10,043 nt of DNA from Methylobacteriaceae bacterium (GTDB lineage: Bacteria; Pseudomonadota; Alphaproteobacteria; Rhizobiales; Beijerinckiaceae). The translations under genes and the position numbers were made by a program. Shown here one piece after another: positions 1-6,046 of this stretch. The notes below the pieces were generated by a model, which worked only from the letters and a program-made list of their open reading frames with translations, was not told the DNA's origin and made no database searches. Numbering within the stretch: the first letter of the stretch is position 1; each line of letters starts with the position of its first letter. The DNA is taken from positions 1-10,043 of the forward strand of contig JAFAPJ010000450.1 in the NCBI GenBank assembly GCA_019247255.1, given 5' to 3'.

Positions 1-68
1 TCCAGCGCCTCGCGCAGGTCGACGGTCTGGACCCCGTCCTCGGGCGGCGGTTCGACCGGCTTCGTCAT
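1..68 (-). CDS. parC: Probable DNA topoisomerase IV subunit A, N-terminal fragment
   Basis: Partial gene running off the left edge; only the first 22 codons plus two bases are present, beginning [21 protein letters not shown] short variable acidic and proline-rich leader followed by a 'VDLREALE' type motif is how Rhizobiales ParC proteins enter their conserved topoisomerase domain. ParC is the DNA-cleaving subunit that, with ParE, decatenates daughter chromosomes. The ATG overlaps the recO stop in an ATGA quartet at 65-68, so translation is probably coupled to recO. The recO-parC order, known in Rhizobiales, supports the call. Too little sequence is present to see the catalytic tyrosine or to exclude GyrA by sequence alone. 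Confidence 0.62.
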   Translation of the reverse strand, partial: MTKPVEPPPEDGVQTVDLREAL

Positions 69-862
69 GACCTCTCGCCTTCGGGACCGGTTCGCGCCGA
101 TTCGGGCGCGCCGCCATCCCCTATCCTAGCAGAGGCCGAGGGGCGTCCGGTCGCCAGCGCGACGAAACGCGCGCGTTCGCCGCCTTCCCGGACGTAGCGC
201 TCGCCGCCTGCATGCGCCTCGAGGAAATGCGCGGTGAGGCGGAAGCCCGCCGCGAGCTCGGCGGCCGCCGGCGCCGCCTCGCCCGGCTCGGCCAGGAAGG
301 CGGGAAGCGGCAGGAGCCGGTCGCGCCAGGGCTCGCCCGGGAGGCGCCCGACCGCGCGCCCGCTCTTCGGCGACACGTAGGCGAGGTCGACGGTCGCGCC
401 CGTCGCCGCGCAGGCCGAAAGATCCAGGCCGAAGCCGAGCTCGGCGAGGAGCACGAGCTCGAACCGGACGAAGAGCGCGGGCGCCGCGCTCGCGTCGGCG
501 AGATGATCCGCCAGGAGCTCCGCGGTCTCGAAGAGGGCGGGATGAGGATCGCGCTCGGGGAGGAGCCGCAGGGCCGCCGCGAGGGCCGCGAGACCGGCGA
601 GCGCCAGCGGCGAGGCGATGAGCGCCGCGGCCCGCGAGATCTCGGGCTCGACCGTATAGGTGCCGAGCTGCTCGTCGAGCCGGGCCCGCCAGGCCGCCTG
701 CACCCGGTTGCCGGGCTGGAGCACGGGCGCGAGCCGGCGCGAACGCGCCCCGTGGACGAGGCCGAGATGGCGCCCATGGGCGCGCGTCATCAGCTCGACG
801 AGCGCGGCGCTCTCGCCATGCGCCCGCAGGCCGATCACGAGCCCGTCATCCGTCCAGTTCAC
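65..862 (-). CDS. recO: DNA repair protein RecO
   Basis: RecO helps load RecA onto SSB-coated single-stranded DNA in the RecFOR pathway and anneals complementary strands. The 265-residue product begins [18 protein letters not shown], typical of the N-terminal OB-fold (about residues 1-78). A mostly alpha-helical region follows, including the conserved [19 protein letters not shown] segment near 133-151. Only one cysteine (C151) of the zinc-knuckle area seen in some RecO proteins remains. The start is GTG at 860-862, supported by an AGGAGAGA Shine-Dalgarno eight bases upstream. The last 25 or so residues ([22 protein letters not shown]) are a low-complexity extension, making it slightly longer than the usual 240-250 residues. 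It overlaps the downstream parC start by ATGA. Confidence 0.93.
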   Translation of the reverse strand: MNWTDDGLVIGLRAHGESAALVELMTRAHGRHLGLVHGARSRRLAPVLQPGNRVQAAWRARLDEQLGTYTVEPEISRAAALIASPLALAGLAALAAALRLLPERDPHPALFETAELLADHLADASAAPALFVRFELVLLAELGFGLDLSACAATGATVDLAYVSPKSGRAVGRLPGEPWRDRLLPLPAFLAEPGEAAPAAAELAAGFRLTAHFLEAHAGGERYVREGGERARFVALATGRPSASARIGDGGAPESARTGPEGERS

Positions 863-870
863 CAGTTAAC

Positions 871-878
871 TCTCTCCT
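871..878 (-). promoter_or_regulatory. Ribosome binding site of recO
   Basis: Read on the minus strand this is AGGAGAGA, eight bases before a GTG codon at 860-862. It decides the GTG start of recO, since no ATG lies nearby in frame. Confidence 0.6.
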
Positions 879-910
879 CAGCCGACGCCGGTCAAACCCC
901 GCTTGGCGCG

Positions 911-927
911 TTAAGGGTTCGTTGACC
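911..927 (+). promoter_or_regulatory. CtrA-like TTAA-N7-TTGA site
   Basis: TTAA at 911-914 and TTGA at 922-925 are separated by seven bases. This differs by one base from the alphaproteobacterial CtrA consensus TTAA-N7-TTAA. It sits in the 122-bp gap between the divergent recO and DUF2865 genes and overlaps the proposed -35 box of the latter, a position suited to cell-cycle control. A single near-match in a short gap can arise by chance. Confidence 0.3.
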
Positions 928-949
928 ATCGCCGAGGGGCGGCGCTAAT
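922..949 (+). promoter_or_regulatory. Possible sigma-70 promoter for the DUF2865 gene
   Basis: TTGACC (922-927) as -35 and GCTAAT (944-949) as -10 are 16 bp apart, and the start codon lies 35 bp downstream at 985. Five of six -35 bases and four of six -10 bases match the consensus. Transcription would begin near 956. Proposed by eye only. Confidence 0.4.
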
Positions 950-984
950 CCATCCCTGCGGCGTTTGAACTGGACCCTGTCTCG

Positions 985-2007
985 ATGACCTCGATCACCC
1001 GGTCGCGCCTGTATGCCTGTGCCTGCGCCCTCGTCTGCCTCGGCCTCGCGGTGAGCCCCGCCCAGGCCGAAGGTCTGGGGTTCATCGACGCGATCCGCAA
1101 CGCGCTTTTCGGCAAGCCGATCCCCGAGCCCAAGCAGCCGACCTATTCATCGCTGCCGCGCGAACGGCTCTCGCCCGTCCGGCCCGCCTCGCCCTCGGGC
1201 CGCGGCTTCGAGGTGCTGCGGGCGGGCGGCTCGGCCGCCCCGATCACGCCGATCAGGTCGGGTGCCACGGCGGCTCTGCGCGGCACCGGGACGGCCTGCG
1301 TCCGGCTCTGCGACGGCTACGTGTTCCCCATGAGCCCGATGCGCTCCGCCGCGGACGCCCCCGCGCTGCAGGCCGCCTGCGCGGCCTCCTGCCCCGGCAC
1401 CCCGACGAGCCTCTTTCGGCTCAGCGGCGGCGCCTCCGTGTCGAAGCCCGACCGGGCGCGCTCGGTGGAGGACGGGACGCTCTACCGCGCGCTGAAGACC
1501 GCCTTCCTGTTCCGCCGCGAGCACGTCGCCTCCTGCTCCTGCCAGGGACCGGACAACATCGCGGCCCGCACGCCCATCCTCGCCGACCCGACGCTGCGGC
1601 GCGGGGACATCGTGGTGAGCGCGACCGGCCACGCCCGCGTCTTCGCCGGGACGACGACCGCCCGGCACGACCCGCGCGACTTCCAGGGCTTCAAGGGCAA
1701 CCCGGCGCTGACCCGCACGGCGCAGCGCGACCTCGACCGCGTCATGGGCGTGTCGCTCAAGGAGGCGCGCGCCCGCGAGGTCGAGCAGCGCTTCAAGGTC
1801 GTCCAGCTCGAAACGCCGACGGTGCCCGCCACGACGGCCCGGGCCGAGCCCGCGATCGCCCGCGCCTACCTGCAGCCCGCCGCGGCCCCGGCCGGCACGG
1901 CGCCGGGGGTGCGGGCCTTCACGGTCGTGTCCGGCGGGACGGCGGCGATCCGCCCGGTCTCCGCTTCCGCCTCGGCGTCGGGGCCCGCGATCTACGTGAT
2001 CCGGTGA
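985..2007 (+). CDS. Secreted DUF2865 domain-containing protein
   Basis: A 340-residue protein of unknown function. Residues 1-28 form a Sec signal peptide with a hydrophobic core and an AQA cleavage site before E29, so the mature protein should be periplasmic or exported. The conserved core has the DUF2865 pattern: CVRLCDGYVFP (105-115), then ACAASCPG with C132 and C136, then LFRLSGG, and finally CSC at 184-186. This gives six cysteines suited to disulfides in the periplasm. The region after about 190 is basic and then Ala/Pro/Ser-rich, ending GPAIYVIR. The DNA encoding the last 44 residues is repeated downstream at 3700-3831. DUF2865 proteins are common in Rhizobiales, and no biochemical role is established that I know of. 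No clear Shine-Dalgarno is seen; the start is chosen because it gives a complete signal peptide. Confidence 0.85.
   Translation: MTSITRSRLYACACALVCLGLAVSPAQAEGLGFIDAIRNALFGKPIPEPKQPTYSSLPRERLSPVRPASPSGRGFEVLRAGGSAAPITPIRSGATAALRGTGTACVRLCDGYVFPMSPMRSAADAPALQAACAASCPGTPTSLFRLSGGASVSKPDRARSVEDGTLYRALKTAFLFRREHVASCSCQGPDNIAARTPILADPTLRRGDIVVSATGHARVFAGTTTARHDPRDFQGFKGNPALTRTAQRDLDRVMGVSLKEARAREVEQRFKVVQLETPTVPATTARAEPAIARAYLQPAAAPAGTAPGVRAFTVVSGGTAAIRPVSASASASGPAIYVIR
1873..2007 (+). repeat. Direct repeat, upstream copy (3' end of DUF2865 gene)
   Basis: This 135-bp segment encodes the last 44 codons and stop of the DUF2865 gene. It recurs at 3700-3831 with 116 of 132 aligned bases identical plus one missing codon (hand alignment). 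A 39-bp block, 1926-1964 here, is perfectly conserved in the second copy. Similarity fades within about ten bases after the stop codon. Confidence 0.9.
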
Positions 2008-2112
2008 GACGACGCCCCGCGGGTCGGAGGGTGCGCACCGAGCGATCGGCCTGATCGCAACACGCTCGACATTCGGTCTGGCGTTGCTCCGGCATATCGC
2101 CGACCATCGCTC

Positions 2113-3555
2113 ATGCAGACTTCTTCTCGGCGCGCGCTCCTGCGGGGAACGGCAGCGCTCTCCGCATCGCGGGTCCTCGCGCCGACCCCGGCCGAGGCTC
2201 GACGGAGGCTGGATCAGAACTACGGAGATATGGCGAACATCTCCGACATCGACCCCGACGGCGATGGTCTGGTCGATGTCGTTCCGCGCATGGCCGAGAT
2301 CCGGAGGGACTCGCCGTCCCGTCCCTTTCTCGCGGCCCCCGGCACCTACCGATGCGGCTCACCGCTGCCGGTTCTCGGCGAAGCGCCTCTCTCGATCTAC
2401 GGCGTCGGGTCGAACGGGGCCGGACCTGCGACCTACGACTACAAACACTCCGTCCTATTCGTCCCGAGCTTCGCTGAAGGGGACCTGTTTGCGGTCAGCA
2501 CTCCGTTTCCGTGCTGGTTCGAGAATTTTCGGATCGAGCCCGAACCGCAGTATCGGCCCGGCGTCGGCGCAGGCATTCACGTGCGAGGAACGCCGGCCGC
2601 GACGAACGCCAACACCGTGTTCCGGAACGTCGCTGTCGTCGCGAAGGATATCGGGATCAGGCAGGTCCAAGCGACGGGACATCTCCTCGAACATTGCTAT
2701 TTCGAGGGTTGGCGCAGTGCCGGCATCCTGAACGAAACGTCGTCGCAGCACGAAGGCAACCCGGGCTGGTACACGCACAACAGGTTCTTCGGCAATGCCG
2801 GGAACCCCGCCGCGATAGCGGATCGCGGCCCCTGCCTCCTGACCGAGACCGGGTACGCGAGGATCTCGGAAAATCTCATCGTCGGTGGACGGGTCGGTAT
2901 TCACGTCGCGATCAAGAACCGGCCCGGCGGCGCACCCTTGATCTCTGGAAACTGGATCGAGGACCAGTGGGAATACGGGATCCTGGTCGAAAGCCTGGAT
3001 GGTCAGCCTTGCTCCATGCTGGCGATCGAAGCCAACGAGCTTTCGGTGATCGAGGCGCGCCCCAGCTTCACGGCGTCGATCTGCTTGAGGGAGCGCACCG
3101 ACGGTCGATGGCTGAAGCAGTTTGCGATCCGAGCGAACACGATCAGGAACAATCTCTCCAACTCGAACGGCAAGTTCATCTGGGTTCAGGCTGGCCTAGG
3201 CGGAAAAATTCACGACAACTCGTTGAACAATCTATCTGCCGGTCCACGCATGGGTGTCCAGCTCACCGGCTCCGCTACGAACGACGCGCTGGCCCCGCCG
3301 ATCGAGGCGACAGGCAATCAGTTCCTCTCCGAGAGCGGCAGGGGCTTCACTTACCTGTACTCGGTCGCCGACGGCATCGCCCGGATCGAGCACAAGCAGG
3401 GCGTGACGGTCGCAGATCTCACCGCGAAGATCACGTCGCCCGCGGACGGGTCCGAGGTCTACGTGCTCGACGGCAAGGCCCGGTCGACGCCCATCTCAGG
3501 CGGCGGGACGGGCACTCTGGCTCGTCGGGTGGACGGGGCCTGGGTGGGCACGTGA
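2113..3555 (+). CDS. Exported right-handed parallel beta-helix protein
   Basis: A 480-residue protein, probably a secreted carbohydrate-acting or surface protein; its substrate is unknown. The N-terminus has a Tat-like leader (SRRALLRG at residues 5-12, weak hydrophobic region, possible cleavage after AEA at 27-29). Residues 45-55 (DIDPDGDGLVD) form a DxDxDGDGxxD loop resembling calcium-binding EF-hand or thrombospondin type-3 loops. Residues of about 150-400 contain repeated short strands with Asn and Gly turns (NTVFRNVAVV, ISENLIVGG, ISGNWIEDQ, IRANTIRNN, IHDNSLNN), the signature of right-handed beta-helices as in pectate lyases and phage tailspikes. The C-terminus (about 440-480) is a Gly-rich SGGGTGTLARRVDGAWVGT tail like those ending some phage or surface fibre proteins. 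GC content is lower than in the flanking core genes. No convincing Shine-Dalgarno precedes the ATG. No catalytic residues were identified. Confidence 0.8.
   Translation: MQTSSRRALLRGTAALSASRVLAPTPAEARRRLDQNYGDMANISDIDPDGDGLVDVVPRMAEIRRDSPSRPFLAAPGTYRCGSPLPVLGEAPLSIYGVGSNGAGPATYDYKHSVLFVPSFAEGDLFAVSTPFPCWFENFRIEPEPQYRPGVGAGIHVRGTPAATNANTVFRNVAVVAKDIGIRQVQATGHLLEHCYFEGWRSAGILNETSSQHEGNPGWYTHNRFFGNAGNPAAIADRGPCLLTETGYARISENLIVGGRVGIHVAIKNRPGGAPLISGNWIEDQWEYGILVESLDGQPCSMLAIEANELSVIEARPSFTASICLRERTDGRWLKQFAIRANTIRNNLSNSNGKFIWVQAGLGGKIHDNSLNNLSAGPRMGVQLTGSATNDALAPPIEATGNQFLSESGRGFTYLYSVADGIARIEHKQGVTVADLTAKITSPADGSEVYVLDGKARSTPISGGGTGTLARRVDGAWVGT
2242..2277 (+). other. Codons for a calcium-loop-like motif
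   Basis: This span encodes residues 44-55 of the beta-helix protein. Aspartates D45, D47, D49, D51 and D55 are spaced as in DxDxDGxxD calcium-binding loops. In secreted proteins such loops usually stabilise folding on contact with extracellular calcium. Here only one copy is present. Confidence 0.55.
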
Positions 3556-3831
3556 ATGAGCATGGCCGACATGCGCACCGGCCGGCGACCCGACGGCGAC
3601 GCCCGCGGCTCGCGCAGGCACAGGCACAAGGAGAGGCTTCGAAGTCCGGCTCGGCATCGGGATGAGGCGCGATCCGCCGGCCTCTGCTGCCCACCTCCGC
3701 AGCCCGCGGCGGCTCCGGCCGGCACGGCGGCGGGCATCAGGGCCTTCACGGCCGTGTCCGGCGGGACGGCGGCGATCCGCCCGGTCTCCGCCTCGGGTTC
3801 CGGCGGGCCGGCGATCTACGTGATCCGGTGA
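3556..3831 (+). pseudogene. Remnant ORF carrying a duplicated DUF2865 C-terminal tail
   Basis: A 91-codon open frame begins directly after the stop codon of the beta-helix gene and stays in the same frame (TGA then ATG at 3553-3558). Its first 47 residues are Arg-, Asp- and His-rich without a recognisable domain. The last 43 match the end of the DUF2865 protein, closing with the same GPAIYVIR. No signal peptide and no DUF2865 cysteine core are present. The best reading is a gene fragment left by duplication or recombination. A short translationally coupled protein, or a read-through extension of the beta-helix protein, cannot be excluded. Confidence 0.55.
3700..3831 (+). repeat. Direct repeat, downstream copy of DUF2865 3' end
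   Basis: This 132-bp copy corresponds to 1873-2007, with 16 substitutions and a three-base deletion in the alanine/serine-rich part. The longest identical block is 39 bp (3753-3791). Its reading frame and stop codon are intact. Together the two copies bracket the beta-helix gene in direct orientation. Confidence 0.9.
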
Positions 3832-3919
3832 GGCGATGCGGTCGAGCGCCGCTCGGTCCAGGTCGATTGCAGCTCCTCAGAGCGCTCCGAAAAGGCAAAT
3901 GTAACGCGGAATGCCAAGC

Positions 3920-3932
3920 TACAAAGTTTGTA
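3920..3932. promoter_or_regulatory. Short perfect inverted repeat TACAAA-G-TTTGTA
   Basis: Six-base arms around a single central base form a palindrome in the 165-bp gap between the convergent remnant ORF and the SSB-tail gene. Such a site could bind a dimeric regulator, but it lies downstream of both genes, which argues against an operator for either. No GC-rich hairpin followed by a T tract was found in this gap, so the terminator is not evident. Confidence 0.25.
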
Positions 3933-3996
3933 ACCGACGGTGCGGGGTCGCGATCGTAGCTGTCACGTCCGCTCATGCTGTCCACTCGGGCTGTAC

Positions 3997-4743
3997 TTAG
4001 AACGGGATATCGTCGTCCAGATCGCTCCTGCGGTTGCGCGAGGAGGGCGTGCTCCGGACGCCGGGTTGAGGCGAAGTTGCGGGGGCAGCCAAGGCCTTGG
4101 GTGGAGGCGCTAGCCGCTTCTGAGCCCTCTCCTCGCTTTCCTTGTCATGGCCGATCAACGCCATAATCTGTGTCACTGCCGCCTGGCCTTCGGCCGCTAT
4201 GGTGGTTGCAGCGGCGATGGTGACAATGATGGCCGACAGGCACGCCATGGTTTTTGCGAAGCTTAGCCGCTGATCGCCAAGCGCGGCAGTTAGCTGGTCC
4301 AGCTTGTCCCAAAGGCGCTTCTTGCGCTCGGCATCCATCTCAGACTTGTCGACTAAGTCGCGGATACGGCCCACATAATGCTCGATCTTGGTGCGTGTGG
4401 TGCCAGTTAGCAGCACAGAATAGGGATGACGCTCCCCTCGCTGCCGAATGCGGATGCGTGCAACCTCACCCTGAACTTTAAGGCTGAAGCGCGCAAACTC
4501 AGCCGAGAAGCCATTTTCGAAGTGCGCATCATAGCCGATATTTGGAATCCGACATTCCTGGGCCACTGCAGCCACGGCGACCATGTACTGTTCGCGCACG
4601 CTGTCGTTGAATTCAGCTCTTGTTTCGCTATTTATCATCCTGAGCATATTGCTCTGACATATTCTTTCAAACTCCACGAAGCAACGTTCGTCATCAGCAG
4701 GCAGTGACGAATATTCTTCTTCAGAAATCAGCGCGAAATTCAT
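3997..4743 (-). CDS. Membrane-anchored protein with SSB-like C-terminal tip (unknown function)
   Basis: A 248-residue protein that I cannot assign to a named family. Residues 1-60 are acidic and helical (MNFALISEEEYSSLPADDER onward), followed by a mixed alpha/beta region to about 120. Next comes a charged helix around 117-163 (IRDLVDKSEMDAERKKRLWDK, coiled-coil-like), then one hydrophobic segment at about 166-184 (TMACLSAIIVTIAAATTIA). A Pro/Ala/Ser/Arg-rich linker (200-240) ends in DLDDDIPF. These last eight residues match the acidic tip by which bacterial SSB recruits RecO, RecQ, PriA, exonuclease I and others, yet no SSB OB-fold is present. The frame stays open upstream to an ATG at 4948-4950 (317 residues). 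I prefer the internal ATG because the extension lacks conserved-looking character. Composition is well below the GC level of neighbouring genes. Transcription runs toward the convergent repeat region. Confidence 0.72.
   Translation of the reverse strand: MNFALISEEEYSSLPADDERCFVEFERICQSNMLRMINSETRAEFNDSVREQYMVAVAAVAQECRIPNIGYDAHFENGFSAEFARFSLKVQGEVARIRIRQRGERHPYSVLLTGTTRTKIEHYVGRIRDLVDKSEMDAERKKRLWDKLDQLTAALGDQRLSFAKTMACLSAIIVTIAAATTIAAEGQAAVTQIMALIGHDKESEERAQKRLAPPPKALAAPATSPQPGVRSTPSSRNRRSDLDDDIPF
4000..4023 (-). other. Codons for SSB-type C-terminal tip DLDDDIPF
   Basis: These 24 bases, read leftward, encode DLDDDIPF immediately before the TAA stop at 3997-3999. The motif has the free-C-terminal Ile-Pro-Phe and the preceding aspartates needed for the SSB interaction surface. 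E. coli SSB ends DFDDDIPF, and Rhizobiales SSBs commonly end DLDDDIPF or DLDDEIPF. Confidence 0.85.
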
Positions 4744-5077
4744 TGTTAAATGCCCGAGGTGCGTTGTAGCAATCAGTTTGGGCGATCGGAAATTTACAAT
4801 CTCAATCTGGATCGCGGTAGCCGGCTGATTAGCCTGAGATCGGAACTGACCGCCTGCCTCTTGGACTCGGCCATGCGTCAACTCGTTTGAAGTGAGCCTC
4901 TGCATAGCATTACTCTGGAGCGGAGCAATACAATCTTGAACAAAGGCCACGCCCAGCTCTGCTTTGAATGGTTAGAAATTCCCTCTTCATATTCGCCGAG
5001 CAAGCCGCCAAAACGGCAGCACGATTTCACGCTCCCATAGCTCGCTGATATGCCAGAGACCAGACCCGGCCACCCTC
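4744..5077. other. Gene-poor, AT-richer gap between era and the SSB-tail gene
   Basis: This 334-bp stretch should hold the end of the era operon and the promoter and leader of the SSB-tail gene. It contains a continuous in-frame N-terminal extension of that gene (to 4950) that I judge untranslated. A weak minus-strand promoter-like pair, TTGCTC and TATGCA 16 bp apart near 4903-4930, is visible but poorly matches consensus. A short hairpin-capable GCCG/CGGC pair lies near 5008-5021 without a T tract. No RNA gene or mobile element was recognised. Confidence 0.45.
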
Positions 5078-6046
5078 TCACCCCTTCGGGTATTCCAGCC
5101 CCATCTCGCGGTAGCGGGCCGGGTCGTCCGCCCAGTTCTCGCGCACCTTCACGTGCAGGAAGAGGTGGACGGGCTGCTCGGCGATCTCGGCGATGTCGCG
5201 GCGCGCCGCCTGGCCAATCGCCTTGATGGTCTGGCCGCCGCGTCCGAGCACGATCATGCGCTGGCTCTCGCGGGCGACGAAGATCGTCTGCTCGATACGG
5301 GCCGAGCCGTCCGGCCGCTCCTGCCAGCTGTCCGTCTCGACGGTCGACTGGTAGGGCAGCTCCTCGTGGAGCCGCTCGTAGATCTTCTCGCGGGTGATCT
5401 CGGCCGCGAGGAGCCGCAACGGCGCGTCCGAGACCTGGTCCTCGGGATAGAGCCAGGGCCCCTCGGGCATCAGGGCCGCGAGCCCGGTCCGCAGGTCCTC
5501 GACGCCGTCGCCGGTCAGCGCCGAAACCATGTAGGTGCGGTCGAACGGCACGGCCCCGTTCGCCGCGGCCGCGAGCCCGAGGAGGGCGGAGCGCTCGACG
5601 AGATCGATCTTGTTCAGGATGAGGAGCTTCGGCCGCCTGACGTCCGGCAGCTTGCCGAGGATCGCGTGCGCCTCCTCGTCGATGCCGCGCCGCGCGTCGA
5701 GGAGCAGCGCGACGGCGTCCGCGTCGCCCGCGCCGCTCCAGGCCGAGGTGACCATCGCGCGGTCGAGCCTGCGGCGCGGCGGGAAGATGCCGGGCGTGTC
5801 GACCAGGATGATCTGCGCCGGGCCGACCATCGCGATGCCGCGCACCAGCGCCCGGGTCGTCTGGACCTTCCGTGAGACGATCGAGACCTTGGAGCCGACG
5901 AGGCTGTTGAGCAGAGTCGACTTGCCGGCGTTCGGCGCGCCGATGAGCGCGACGAAGCCCGCGCGGGTCGGCTCGGCCGAGCCCGCCGCGGGGGCACCCG
6001 GCACCGGGGCGCCCGGCACGGGGCCGGCGGGGACGTCATCCGGCAT
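5078..6046 (-). CDS. era: GTPase Era, 16S rRNA-binding
   Basis: Era is an essential GTPase that binds the 3' end of 16S rRNA and assists maturation of the 30S subunit. The 322-residue product has all GTPase motifs: G1 GAPNAGKS (36-43), the switch I threonines in VQTTR (62-65), G3 DTPG (83-86), G4 NKID (145-148) and G5 SAL (175-177). The C-terminal KH domain has VLGRGGQTIKAIG (266-278). The first 28 residues are a Pro/Gly/Ala-rich extension with repeated GAP units that Era normally lacks. The ATG lies inside rnc with an 11-bp overlap (6036-6046), implying coupled translation, and the pairing suits two rRNA-maturation proteins. A later start near residue 29 would remove the extension but no ATG is available there. 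Confidence 0.97.
   Translation of the reverse strand: MPDDVPAGPVPGAPVPGAPAAGSAEPTRAGFVALIGAPNAGKSTLLNSLVGSKVSIVSRKVQTTRALVRGIAMVGPAQIILVDTPGIFPPRRRLDRAMVTSAWSGAGDADAVALLLDARRGIDEEAHAILGKLPDVRRPKLLILNKIDLVERSALLGLAAAANGAVPFDRTYMVSALTGDGVEDLRTGLAALMPEGPWLYPEDQVSDAPLRLLAAEITREKIYERLHEELPYQSTVETDSWQERPDGSARIEQTIFVARESQRMIVLGRGGQTIKAIGQAARRDIAEIAEQPVHLFLHVKVRENWADDPARYREMGLEYPKG

Noticed and set aside
2511..3665. 384-codon plus-strand frame overlapping the beta-helix gene
   Set aside because: Alternative frame of the beta-helix gene, Arg-rich without secondary-structure pattern; the 2113-3555 frame has a leader and beta-helix repeats.
3997..4743. Calling the gene ssb because of DLDDDIPF
   Set aside because: The rest of the protein lacks an OB-fold and has a transmembrane segment; only the tip resembles SSB.
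4744..4950. 69-residue N-terminal extension of the SSB-tail protein
   Set aside because: Possible, but lacks conserved-looking structure, and the protein reads naturally from MNFALISEEE. Not firmly excluded.
863..5077. CRISPR array, tRNA-targeted island or insertion sequence
   Set aside because: No regularly spaced repeats, no tRNA-like cloverleaf, no transposase or integrase frame and no terminal inverted repeats were seen.
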